Virus record (IMG/VR): IMGVR_UViG_3300035034_000758
Span: 1-21,366 of that record
Strand: one strand, 5' to 3'
Source: a virus
Length of the DNA stretch: 21,366 bases
In this document: piece by piece, positions 1 through 7,103 of the stretch
Position numbering within the stretch: position 1 is the stretch's first letter
Layout of the letters: each line of letters starts with the position of its first letter
The notes under the pieces: generated by a model
What the model saw: only the letters and a program-made list of their open reading frames with translations
Databases searched by the model: none
Told to the model about the DNA's origin: nothing
Made by a program: the position numbers and the translations under genes

Positions 1-2
1 AA

Positions 3-110
3 CTTGGGTTAGATAAAATTGAATTTAGTCGAGTAGCTGATGCTAAATGTATTATGATAGACCACGCTAGCCATCTGTATATTACGGATAATTATGTTGT
101 GACACACAAT
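3..110 (+). other. Intein C-terminal segment inside the ClpA-like gene
   Basis: About 36 residues are visible before the splice junction. They contain a block F-like stretch (HLYITDNYVV) and block G, THN, followed by Thr+1. The junction splits the P-loop between GK and T, a favoured intein site in ATPases. The only in-frame ATG is at 54, just 19 codons before the junction, so the intein must begin upstream. Whether it is a full cis intein or one half of a split intein cannot be decided from this window. Confidence 0.88.
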
Positions 111-1718
111 ACCGCAATCGCAGAAGGTCTAGCGTTTAATATTGTGCAAGGCAATGTTCCTAAGTTCCTGCAAGAATACGAAGTTTATAACTTAGATATT
201 AGCAGCATGCTTGCAGGCAGCAAGTATCGTGGTGATTTTGAGGAACGTCTTAAACTAGTGCTTTCAGGCTTGTCCAAGAAAGGTAAAACTATTATGTTCG
301 TTGACGAAGCGCATATGATGAACGGCGCTGGCGCCGGTGGGTCTGATAAGTCTAACGATCTTGCAAACATGCTTAAACCAGCGTTGTCTAAAGGAAACTT
401 GAAAGTAATAGCGTCAACAACATGGGAAGAATATCGCAAGTATTTCGAAAAAGACCGGGCACTGATGCGTAGATTCCAACGGGTAACTGTTGACGAACCA
501 AGTGCAGAAATTACCAAAGAAATTCTTCATGGACTCAAGAAGTACTACGAGGAATATCACTCGACTACGATTACAGACGAAGCAATTAACTCCGCTGTTC
601 AGTTGAGTATAAAATATCAACCTGACAAAAAGTTGCCTGACAAAGCAATTGATTTAATTGATGTTGCGTGTTCTCGTTTCAACCTGAAGCCTGAAGGTAC
701 AGAGCGTGTTGTTGCAACGGACGAAATCCAGTACGAGCTTGCTAAAATGGTAGACTTGCCTGTTGAGAACGTAGCTGAAAAAGAAACTGCTGGCCTTAAG
801 AATCTTGAGAGCAACATGAAATCAGAAGTTTACGGGCAGGACCAGGCAATTGAAAATATTGTTGATAAAATCCTTGTCGCTCAAGCCGGTCTCAAGTCTG
901 CGAACAAGCCCATTGGTAGCTTTGTGTTTATGGGGCCGACAGGTACAGGAAAAACTGAGACAGCTAAACAACTGTCTATTCAACTAGGTGTCGAACTCAT
1001 AAGAATTGATATGAGCGAGTATCAGGAGAAGCACAGTGTTAGTAAGTTGATCGGTTCTCCTCCAGGGTACGTTGGTTTCGACGACAACGCAGGTGTGTTG
1101 ATTACTAAGTTACAAGAGAGTCCAAACTGTGTATTGCTGCTAGATGAGATTGAAAAAGCGCATCCGGACGTAGCAAACATCCTGTTGCAGATTATGGACA
1201 ATGGAAAAATTACAGGTTCCAACGGCAAGGAGGCTGATGCTCGCAACTGCGTATTAATTCTTACTACTAACCTCGGCGCAAAAGATGCTGAAAAGAACTC
1301 AATTGGGTTTACAGACGACGACGAAGGAGACGAATACGACAGTTCAGCGTTTAATGAATTCTTTGCTCCAGAATTCCGCAATAGACTCGACGGTACTATT
1401 ACGTTTAGCAAGCTAGGCAAGCCTGTTATGTTGAAGATTGTCGGCAAGTTCCTTATGGAATTGAAGGGGATGGTTGAGGCAAAAGGCGTTACTATTGAAG
1501 TTACTGACGAAGCACTAGATTACTTAGTAGACAAAGGGTTCAATCCTAAAATGGGGGCTCGTCCTTTACAACGAGTTATTGACAACGACATTAAGCGATC
1601 GCTTTCTCGGCTATTGTTATTTGGAGATCTTAAGAACGGTGGTTCAGTAACAATTGACGCTGTTAATGGCCAGATTGTTCTGAAAACAGAGTTGGAGGAA
1701 ACTGTTGAAGAAGTTTGA
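3..1718 (+). CDS. clpA: ClpA-like AAA+ unfoldase, 5'-truncated, with the C-terminal end of an intein
   Basis: The reading frame is open from base 3, so the gene starts upstream of the window. Bases 3-110 encode the end of an intein finishing in VVTHN. The host protein resumes at Thr (111) with TAIAEGLA, the sequence that follows GxGK in the first Walker A of ClpA/ClpB. The first AAA+ domain then shows Walker B (IMFVDEAHMM, near 290-320) and an arginine-finger region (RALMRRFQ). The second has Walker A GPTGTGKT (about 933-956), Walker B LLLDEIEKAHPD, sensor 1 LTTNLGA, FRNRLD and sensor 2 GARPLQRVI. An IGF tripeptide at 1302-1310 sits where ClpA carries its ClpP-docking loop, which favours ClpA over ClpB. 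No ClpB-type middle coiled coil is seen between the domains. Known role of the family: an ATP-driven hexamer that unfolds proteins. Use of host ClpP is inferred. Confidence 0.93.
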   Translation, partial: LGLDKIEFSRVADAKCIMIDHASHLYITDNYVVTHNTAIAEGLAFNIVQGNVPKFLQEYEVYNLDISSMLAGSKYRGDFEERLKLVLSGLSKKGKTIMFVDEAHMMNGAGAGGSDKSNDLANMLKPALSKGNLKVIASTTWEEYRKYFEKDRALMRRFQRVTVDEPSAEITKEILHGLKKYYEEYHSTTITDEAINSAVQLSIKYQPDKKLPDKAIDLIDVACSRFNLKPEGTERVVATDEIQYELAKMVDLPVENVAEKETAGLKNLESNMKSEVYGQDQAIENIVDKILVAQAGLKSANKPIGSFVFMGPTGTGKTETAKQLSIQLGVELIRIDMSEYQEKHSVSKLIGSPPGYVGFDDNAGVLITKLQESPNCVLLLDEIEKAHPDVANILLQIMDNGKITGSNGKEADARNCVLILTTNLGAKDAEKNSIGFTDDDEGDEYDSSAFNEFFAPEFRNRLDGTITFSKLGKPVMLKIVGKFLMELKGMVEAKGVTIEVTDEALDYLVDKGFNPKMGARPLQRVIDNDIKRSLSRLLLFGDLKNGGSVTIDAVNGQIVLKTELEETVEEV

Positions 1719-2373
1719 AACAACCAAACTATTCTACGACCAGTATATGTATAAGCTGGTCGTATACAATCCTTTTGGTCATATATTCCGGCAGAAGAAT
1801 TTATCTTCTGCAAAAACTTTTATAGACACGCTGCAAACTCAATTCTTGGAGAATAAGCCATTAGAAATAACAACAAGGTATAGGAGATATTCTGTAAGAG
1901 TTGAACTATTCTTAGAGGTCAAGAAACTCTATGAAGCGTTTGAAAAGCAAACAGCTTACAAGTTACGCATCGAGAACACAACGTTGTCGATCTATAGTAA
2001 TAACTTAGCATGGCTTAAACAACTAGCAAGACTAGTAGAATCACCGAGAGGACTGTGGCAGCCAAGAAAAGAAGCAGAGGATATACTAAGAGAAGCAAAC
2101 GTAATAGTAACAAGGAACCGCAACGAGTACCAATACCTGGTTAGGCTAGCCAAGGCCTCGCAAGCTCAGCCTGGGCTTGCTGACTGGATTCGTAATAACC
2201 CAGACAAAGCCAAGGCCGGGCAAAAAGCGTTAAGAAGAATTGACAGGACGACATGGGGGCACGGCGCTGTATCTTTTTACGTTCGTGACGAAAGGATTTT
2301 GCATTTAATTAGTCTTATGGTTGACAAGATAAACAGGGTGGACAAACTAGTATACGTAGAAGATGCAAAGTAG
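1705..2373 (+). CDS. Unassigned phage protein, 222 aa
   Basis: I do not recognise this protein. A TTG start at 1705 is chosen because GGAGGAA (1694-1700) lies just upstream, inside the end of the Clp gene, and the frame overlaps the Clp stop by 14 bases. The first in-frame ATG is 14 codons later and has no such ribosome site. The product is basic, rich in Lys, Arg and Tyr, and looks mostly alpha-helical, with no signal peptide or membrane segment. Its overlap with the unfoldase gene suggests co-translation. Its stop codon abuts a late-promoter-like motif at 2373. The product is soluble by appearance, and its function is unknown. Confidence 0.75.
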   Translation: MKKFETTKLFYDQYMYKLVVYNPFGHIFRQKNLSSAKTFIDTLQTQFLENKPLEITTRYRRYSVRVELFLEVKKLYEAFEKQTAYKLRIENTTLSIYSNNLAWLKQLARLVESPRGLWQPRKEAEDILREANVIVTRNRNEYQYLVRLAKASQAQPGLADWIRNNPDKAKAGQKALRRIDRTTWGHGAVSFYVRDERILHLISLMVDKINRVDKLVYVEDAK

Positions 2374-2381
2374 ATAAATAA
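2373..2381 (+). promoter_or_regulatory. Late-promoter-like motif GATAAATAA
   Basis: GATAAATA differs from the T4 late promoter consensus TATAAATA at one position. The same nine bases, GATAAATAA, recur at 5287 and 21282, each shortly before a start codon. If initiation falls about six bases after the motif, as in T4, the mRNA would begin at or near the ATG at 2386. The motif assignment is inferred from consensus and recurrence. Confidence 0.5.
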
Positions 2382-2385
2382 CTGT

Positions 2386-2742
2386 ATGTCAGCAAATAGC
2401 CAACTTATATTAAGTCATCAAGTACATCCTGGAGACAGCACGGTAGAAACCATCGTCGGAGATCAAGTAAAGGGCGATGGCTTCTATGGCCGCAGTGACG
2501 GAATCCATACTGTACAATACTCATTAACTGAGTTTGTTGGCTCCGTAATAATCGAAGCAACCCTTGCTAGTGAACCAGTTACTAATGACTGGTTTCCTGT
2601 CTATGAAACAAATTATCCCGAAACAGGTGCTGAGCCAATTACTACAAGTAAAATTTCAAATTTTACAGGTAATTACGTGTGGGTTCGAGCAAAGATTATA
2701 TACACTGACGGCGTAGTTAATAGCATTTTGCTCAACCACTAA
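2386..2742 (+). CDS. Unassigned protein, possible late or virion protein, 118 aa
   Basis: The ATG at 2386 follows the late-promoter-like motif after only five bases, and no Shine-Dalgarno sequence precedes it. The product looks beta-rich. It has alternating hydrophobic and polar residues, a WFPVYE segment near the middle, and a YVWVRAKIIY segment near the C-terminus, a pattern seen in small phage structural or fibre-associated proteins. No catalytic motif, membrane segment or coiled coil is visible. A structural role is inferred from the late-type promoter and the composition only. Confidence 0.7.
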   Translation: MSANSQLILSHQVHPGDSTVETIVGDQVKGDGFYGRSDGIHTVQYSLTEFVGSVIIEATLASEPVTNDWFPVYETNYPETGAEPITTSKISNFTGNYVWVRAKIIYTDGVVNSILLNH

Positions 2743-2751
2743 GGCAGAAAC

Positions 2752-3321
2752 ATGGAACATTTCGTAAGCATTATATTAGCAGACTACGAGTTAGAAGAAC
2801 ACTTAGTTGAGAGTATCTTAGACTCTGCAAAAGTCGGATTACTAGAAAGTGAAACGCTTTACGAAACGTTTATAACTGACAACGAAGAGCAGGTCATGCG
2901 AGTTGAACTTCCAAGACAGCTCACTGAGAAAGAATCCGACGAGTTTGCAGAGAGCCTAGCCCATAAGTTATTTGAAATGGGCTATGCTAATTTTGACATA
3001 GAAGTTTCCACAGAAGATAACGAACAGCTACCATTTGACATTGTAGAAGATCTTCATATTTTTATGAAAAACGATCTTATGTTTTATCGAAGAGTATACT
3101 ACCCTACGTTAAGTAGGGTCGCAACAGCAATTAAACAGAAGAAAAGAGTATCGTTCTCTAGTCTAGTAGAGCCAATGATTAATAAAGCATTGGAAGTATA
3201 TTGCAAAAAATACGACATACCCCAGTCAGTTCAAAAGAGGTTTACACAATCTCAACGAGAAGATCTAGTTAGTCGGATTCAACAAGAAGAGACTCCAAAT
3301 GTTCAGGATGGAGAATATTAA
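2752..3321 (+). CDS. Unassigned acidic phage protein, 189 aa
   Basis: The start at 2752 lies nine bases after the previous stop, and only weak GGCAG precedes it. The product is acidic in its N-terminal half, with many Glu and Asp residues. From about residue 105 it becomes basic and helical, with FYRRVYYPTL and a later KRFTQSQREDL. No known family motif is seen. Its TAA stop overlaps the next ATG (TAATG), so translation is probably coupled to the nucleotidyltransferase. The position before a run of putative internal head proteins suggests a head or assembly role, which is a weak inference. Confidence 0.75.
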   Translation: MEHFVSIILADYELEEHLVESILDSAKVGLLESETLYETFITDNEEQVMRVELPRQLTEKESDEFAESLAHKLFEMGYANFDIEVSTEDNEQLPFDIVEDLHIFMKNDLMFYRRVYYPTLSRVATAIKQKKRVSFSSLVEPMINKALEVYCKKYDIPQSVQKRFTQSQREDLVSRIQQEETPNVQDGEY

Positions 3322-4268
3322 TGTTACTTAGACAACTATTTGAATCAGCTAAAAAAACCGCAGTGTTTGCATTCGGTCGTATGAATCCGCCAACAATTGG
3401 TCATAAAAAATTAGTAGATAAAATTAAAAGCTTACCAGGGGACCCATACGTATTTTTAAGCCAAACACAAAAACCTAAAACCGATCCGCTGGACTTTGCT
3501 ACTAAGGTTAAGTTTGCACAGCAGTTCTTTCCTGGCGTTACCGTCGGAGACCAGAACGTTCGCACAATAATTCAGGCATTGCAGAAGTTAGACAACATGG
3601 GGTACGACAACATTATCTATGTTGCAGGGTCTGATCGTGTTGATAGTTTTGAAGAACTACTAAACAAATACAACGGTGTTGAGTACAACTTTAATAGTAT
3701 TAAGATTGTAAACGCAGGCAGCCGGGACCCAGACAAAGACGGTGCAGAAGGCATGAGCGCAAGCAAGATGCGAGAAGCAGCGGCAACTGGCAACCTAGAA
3801 GCATTTACACAAGGCGTGCCTGACCCTCGGCTTGCAGAAAAGATGTTTACAGCAGTGCGTAACGGCATGGGCGTAAAAGACCCAGTAGCAGCTGAAGAGC
3901 AGGATTCAGCTAATTCGTACACACAAGAAGCAGCCTACGAAGGCAACGTAGGTATTATGGAGTTAATGAGTTTCTTCAGTAAAGCCAAAGACAACAACCC
4001 CGAGTTAGTATCAAAAGTCAAGCAATTAATAAAACAAAAGAAAGATGCAGAAGTTTGGAAGATTATACAACACTACACCAACACAAAGCTCAAAGGCGTT
4101 GAGTTTAACGAGAGCATTACTAATATGCTCGTACAAGAAACAGACAAGATTAGAGCAGACTTAAAGATAGCTAGCAAGAGCAGGCTAATTACTCACGAAA
4201 TAGCAGCTCTACTACTAGATGCTAGAAAAAGAATAACAGAACTCGAAATGTTATGCGGCAAGAAGTAA
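3321..4268 (+). CDS. Nucleotidyltransferase-fold protein with C-terminal extension, 315 aa
   Basis: Residues 12-185 form a cytidylyltransferase-like (NMNAT/PPAT superfamily) domain. GRMNPPTIGH at 19-28 carries the TxGH version of the HIGH nucleotide-binding motif. GSDRV near 94-98 and SASKMR at about 146-151 correspond to the later phosphate-binding signature. The family transfers a nucleotidyl group from an NTP to a phosphorylated substrate. The substrate here is unknown, although NAD or cofactor metabolism is a common role in phages. The last 125 residues are helical and unassigned. The protein opens with MLLRQLFE followed by Ser, a leader-like segment ending in L-x-E that fits a prohead-protease site, so it may be packaged in the head. 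Start and stop overlap both neighbours tightly. Confidence 0.85.
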   Translation: MLLRQLFESAKKTAVFAFGRMNPPTIGHKKLVDKIKSLPGDPYVFLSQTQKPKTDPLDFATKVKFAQQFFPGVTVGDQNVRTIIQALQKLDNMGYDNIIYVAGSDRVDSFEELLNKYNGVEYNFNSIKIVNAGSRDPDKDGAEGMSASKMREAAATGNLEAFTQGVPDPRLAEKMFTAVRNGMGVKDPVAAEEQDSANSYTQEAAYEGNVGIMELMSFFSKAKDNNPELVSKVKQLIKQKKDAEVWKIIQHYTNTKLKGVEFNESITNMLVQETDKIRADLKIASKSRLITHEIAALLLDARKRITELEMLCGKK

Positions 4269-4270
4269 GT

Positions 4271-4498
4271 ATGAACGAAATTGAACGAATTAAACAATTG
4301 GCTGGGGTAAACGAATTTAACGGCTATACTGTATATAGCCCCAAATCACTGGTTGACCAAAGTGCAGTTGCCGCTAAGCTAAAACAAGTCGAAGAAGAAA
4401 ATAGTTTCGGGCCGGGAACTCCGGAATGGTTTGACTTATGGTTCAAATCTTGCAACAATCTAGACAACGTGCCTTCTTTTAGGGGGCGCAAGAAATGA
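4271..4498 (+). CDS. Small unassigned protein, possible internal head protein, 75 aa
   Basis: The frame is open from an earlier ATG at 4253. The ATG at 4271 is preferred because it follows the previous stop directly and gives a clean amphipathic start, MNEIERIKQLAGVNE. That opening resembles the leader-like starts of the neighbouring genes and ends in V-x-E. The rest is short and polar, with WFDLWFKSC near residue 53-61. No catalytic motif is seen. The stop overlaps the next ATG as ATGA. A role as a small head-internal or structural protein is inferred from the leader and the neighbourhood. Confidence 0.65.
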   Translation: MNEIERIKQLAGVNEFNGYTVYSPKSLVDQSAVAAKLKQVEEENSFGPGTPEWFDLWFKSCNNLDNVPSFRGRKK

Positions 4499-4668
4499 AA
4501 ATGCACGAAGTTACGGAATCAGTTGGCAGAGTTGTTAAAGGCGTAAATACCACGCAAGACGTCGACGCAGACGAAGTAAAGACTCAAGCAGCAAAATTTG
4601 GCAACAACGTAGACAAAGATGGCAGGCCAGAGAAGCTAGCCACTAACGGAAAGGGCGCAAAGAAGTGA
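4495..4668 (+). CDS. Small unassigned protein, 57 aa
   Basis: This frame runs between two clear genes. Its ATG overlaps the upstream TGA (ATGA), and its TGA overlaps the next GTG (GTGA). The product begins MKMHEVTES, another hydrophobic-x-Glu leader, followed by GRVVKGVNTT and an acidic, then Lys-rich tail ending GKGAKK. It is soluble, probably largely disordered, and has no known domain. The tight overlaps on both sides and protein-like composition support it as a real gene. Its function is unknown. Confidence 0.7.
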   Translation: MKMHEVTESVGRVVKGVNTTQDVDADEVKTQAAKFGNNVDKDGRPEKLATNGKGAKK

Positions 4669-5291
4669 AACTAGTTGACATAGATGAAAATATTACAAAC
4701 GAGCTAAAAATTGAGAAGCCCGATGAAGGCGACACGCTGGGGATTCCTCGCAAGAAGATGCCACAGATTAAAGAGCATGACTACCCTGAGTTTCTCGAGT
4801 ACCTTAAAGACAACGGTGTTAATATCACACGCGACAGAGTTCCAGCAAGGCAATTAAAACCTATACAAAAAGAATTCAGTGACAAAGGTGTGTTAAAAGC
4901 ATTAATGTTACGAAAGAACGAAAAGCCTGTTATTGCAAGTTCAGACAACTATATCATCGACGGGCACCACAGATGGTTAGGAGCCGTAAACACCCGAGCA
5001 ACTGTTAGTACAATTCGTGCTGACATTCCGGTCCGCAAGCTATTAGCATTAGTACACGCATTTCCTAAGACTTACTATAAAGACATTTACGACATTGCAC
5101 CTGTTGAGACTCCTAAGCCGCAAACTGAATCAGCAACTGCTGGAGCTACAAGTGCAGGCGCTGTCGCAGCTATTGCGAACCCAAAAGGCAAGAAAAAGAA
5201 TAAGTCCGGGGTGTACAATCCGGACGGTACAATGAAAAATGCGTTAGACGTCGATAACAATATTATGGGCAGCAAGCCTGTAAAACGATAA
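4665..5291 (+). CDS. ParB/Srx-like domain protein, 208 aa
   Basis: A GTG start at 4665 overlaps the preceding TGA. The central domain has IIDGHHRWLGA at about 97-107, the signature loop of the ParB N-terminal/sulfiredoxin-like fold. An upstream VPARQLKPIQKEF segment near 60-72 matches the substrate-loop region of that fold. Members bind nucleotides (CTP or ATP) and include ParB CTPases, nucleases and kinases, so the reaction here is not defined. The C-terminal 60 residues are Ala-, Lys- and Asn-rich and look disordered. The leader MKLVDIDEN contains I-x-E at residues 6-8, like its neighbours. It sits among putative internal head proteins, so delivery into the host with the DNA is possible but unproven. 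Confidence 0.8.
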   Translation: MKLVDIDENITNELKIEKPDEGDTLGIPRKKMPQIKEHDYPEFLEYLKDNGVNITRDRVPARQLKPIQKEFSDKGVLKALMLRKNEKPVIASSDNYIIDGHHRWLGAVNTRATVSTIRADIPVRKLLALVHAFPKTYYKDIYDIAPVETPKPQTESATAGATSAGAVAAIANPKGKKKNKSGVYNPDGTMKNALDVDNNIMGSKPVKR

Positions 5292-5295
5292 ATAA
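5287..5295 (+). promoter_or_regulatory. Late-promoter-like motif GATAAATAA
   Basis: This nine-base motif is identical to those at 2373 and 21282 and one base from the T4 late consensus. It overlaps the stop of the ParB-like gene and lies 24 bases before the next ATG. That leaves room for a short leader containing AGGAG (5303-5307). This spacing makes it the most conventional of the three copies. Confidence 0.55.
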
Positions 5296-5318
5296 GAATA
5301 TTAGGAGCTGAATGTCAT

Positions 5319-6065
5319 ATGGCTAAGAACAAGAAGGTAAACGAGAATCTAGCAAACGCAGCGGCGTCTGCAGAGGCAGATCACGAACTGCAAATGGCTA
5401 GATCGCAACTGTACAAGATTGCACAGTATTCAATCAAGCTGCACGAAATGATGAAACAAGTAACAGACCCAAACGGCATCGAGGCCTGGCAGGCTGCGAA
5501 GATTACTAAAGCTGCCGACTATATGGGCGCTGTATATCACGATCTAGAATACAAGATAAAGTTTGAGCAGGAAGGTGGCGAACTAGGGGCAGCCGCTCCT
5601 GGAGAAATTGCAGTTGGTGAAACTAAGAAATACGGTAAGATGAAAGAAACTAACGACCCTTACGTTAGGAAATTGCGAAACCAGTTAAAGCTAAAAGAAA
5701 AAGCAGTGGCGGAACAGGCACAATCAGACACCACAAACGAAGCTCCTTACCGAAGAAGCAGACCAAGCAGGTTCCCAACAGGCAATATAGGAGACACTGC
5801 TAAGCAAACGTTCAAACGCCGAGAAATGGATGCTGAACTAGGCGACGAAGAAGCAGAAATAAAAAGAAAAATAGCTGCAAAAAAAGACCTAGAAGCAGGA
5901 CCATGGTACATTGCATTTGACGGCAAGGTCTGGAAGAAGAACGGGCAACCTGTAGAGTTTAACGGCAAGGAACACGCGAGAAAAACAGGGTTAAAGCTAA
6001 TGAAGAAAATGCCAGAAAAAGACATAAAAATTACATGGAATCCGGACTACTCGGGCGACAAATAA
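5319..6065 (+). CDS. Unassigned helical protein, possible head-internal protein, 248 aa
   Basis: The start at 5319 follows AGGAG by 11 bases and a late-promoter-like motif by 24. An out-of-frame ATG at 5312 ends after four codons. Residues about 25-85 form a compact helical domain containing SQLYKIAQYSIKLHEMMKQV and AAKITKAADYMGAVYHDLEY. I recall similar segments in many marine phage proteins of unknown function. The middle is charged and probably disordered. The last 60 residues (GPWYIAFDGKVWKKNG onward) look like a small separate domain. The N-terminus MAKNKKVNEN fits the hydrophobic-x-Glu leader pattern loosely. No enzymatic motif is visible. Confidence 0.8.
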   Translation: MAKNKKVNENLANAAASAEADHELQMARSQLYKIAQYSIKLHEMMKQVTDPNGIEAWQAAKITKAADYMGAVYHDLEYKIKFEQEGGELGAAAPGEIAVGETKKYGKMKETNDPYVRKLRNQLKLKEKAVAEQAQSDTTNEAPYRRSRPSRFPTGNIGDTAKQTFKRREMDAELGDEEAEIKRKIAAKKDLEAGPWYIAFDGKVWKKNGQPVEFNGKEHARKTGLKLMKKMPEKDIKITWNPDYSGDK

Positions 6066-6075
6066 AGGCACACTT

Positions 6076-6342
6076 ATGAGCGACGATATTCGACAATACA
6101 TTCACTTAGTAGAAACGTACATAACACAGCCTAAGGTGCTGAACATAGAACTAACACCTTACGACTTTAGTACGTTAATGAAAGAATACCGAGCTACAGA
6201 CCCAACTTACAATAAGATTGGCAATAACGCAATGGCTGCTTTTTACACCGAAGTGGAACGTGAGGATTTTAAGCAGTTCCTGCGTAAGAACAACGTAAAG
6301 TTTTCAGAAGTAGACGACGAGTATAAAGATGGACTTTCATAA
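6076..6342 (+). CDS. Small unassigned protein, 88 aa
   Basis: The ATG at 6076 follows AAAGGCACACTT, a reasonable ribosome site. The product is small and soluble, with mixed alpha/beta character. Its leader MSDDIRQYIHLVET contains L-x-E at residues 11-13, and a C-terminal FKQFLRKNNVKF segment looks like a helix-strand unit. It overlaps the next gene by 14 bases. No family is recognised. Confidence 0.72.
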   Translation: MSDDIRQYIHLVETYITQPKVLNIELTPYDFSTLMKEYRATDPTYNKIGNNAMAAFYTEVEREDFKQFLRKNNVKFSEVDDEYKDGLS

Positions 6343-7102
6343 ATTACAACACATGCTAAATGAAATCGAACCAAGCGACCGTAACAGAGACATCGAGCTA
6401 CTACGTCGCGCTGCTCAAGGGAACAACGACAGAGCCACTAAGCAAGAGATATCAGAAAGCACGCCATCAGTTGCTCGGGTAGATCAAGAGCCTCTTACTG
6501 AAGCTGCACAGATGGCTGCCCTTGCTGGTATACCGGTGTCAGAAAGTCAGAAGAAAGGAAAAGCCGGACAGCTAAAGGGCCGAGACAAGGTTTCTAAATC
6601 AAATACTTCTAGAAGTGGAGAGCAGAAAAATGTCACTCGGGGCAAGCTAGTAGGTAGTATAGATAACAATGAAGAAGTTGAAGAGGGAGAAAAGTGGGAT
6701 CAATTTAAGAAGGGATTCAAAAACCCCGGTAGCGCCAGCCAAGTTGCAGCCGCCGCTAAAAAAGTATTTACTCCGGGAAAGGGTAGTAAGAGCAGTAGTA
6801 AAAGTAGTAAAAGTAGTAAAAGTAGTACCCGAGGTAGCTCTGACCTTCCTCCAAAACTTTCTCAGAGTCTTGCGAAGTATTCTACTGCTTTGAGCAATAT
6901 ATCTCGGAACCCAGATCTAAAAAAACAGTTTCAAGAACTAATGAAGGCAGCTGACCCTAATTTACAATTAGAGGCATATCTTGAAAGCAAAAAAAAGTAC
7001 TCTAACTCTGAGAATAAAACAATATTAGAAACAACTGCAACACCTAGTAATAAAGACTCCATTAAAGCAGAACTATTCCGTAGATTAAACCAAACTAAGT
7101 AA
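6329..7102 (+). CDS. Low-complexity protein, possible internal head protein, 257 aa
   Basis: The product begins MDFHKLQHMLNEIEPSD, with L-x-E at residues 10-12. A segment of charged and polar residues follows, then a Ser-Lys repeat (about 154-168, SSKSSKSSK) encoded by a 9-bp tandem repeat. A helical C-terminal part ends SIKAELFRRLNQ. Most of the chain is predicted disordered by composition: rich in Ser, Lys, Gln, Asn and Glu with few aromatics. Such proteins fit scaffold or internal head roles, where the leader is cut and the basic tail contacts DNA. That is inference from the leader and position. No enzyme motif is seen. Confidence 0.78.
   Translation: MDFHKLQHMLNEIEPSDRNRDIELLRRAAQGNNDRATKQEISESTPSVARVDQEPLTEAAQMAALAGIPVSESQKKGKAGQLKGRDKVSKSNTSRSGEQKNVTRGKLVGSIDNNEEVEEGEKWDQFKKGFKNPGSASQVAAAAKKVFTPGKGSKSSSKSSKSSKSSTRGSSDLPPKLSQSLAKYSTALSNISRNPDLKKQFQELMKAADPNLQLEAYLESKKKYSNSENKTILETTATPSNKDSIKAELFRRLNQTK
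6794..6827 (+). repeat. 9-bp tandem repeat (AGTAGTAAA)
   Basis: Three exact copies of AGTAGTAAA (6794, 6803, 6812) are followed by a partial copy. They are in frame and encode Ser-Ser-Lys units. The length is a multiple of three, so copy-number changes would keep the reading frame. Confidence 0.9.
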
Positions 7103-7103
7103 T

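Noticed and set aside
6669-6893. A 74-codon + strand frame inside the Ser/Lys-repeat gene
   Set aside because: It is a frame shadow of the repeat and basic segments, rich in KVVKVV from the same 9-bp repeat, with no ribosome site.
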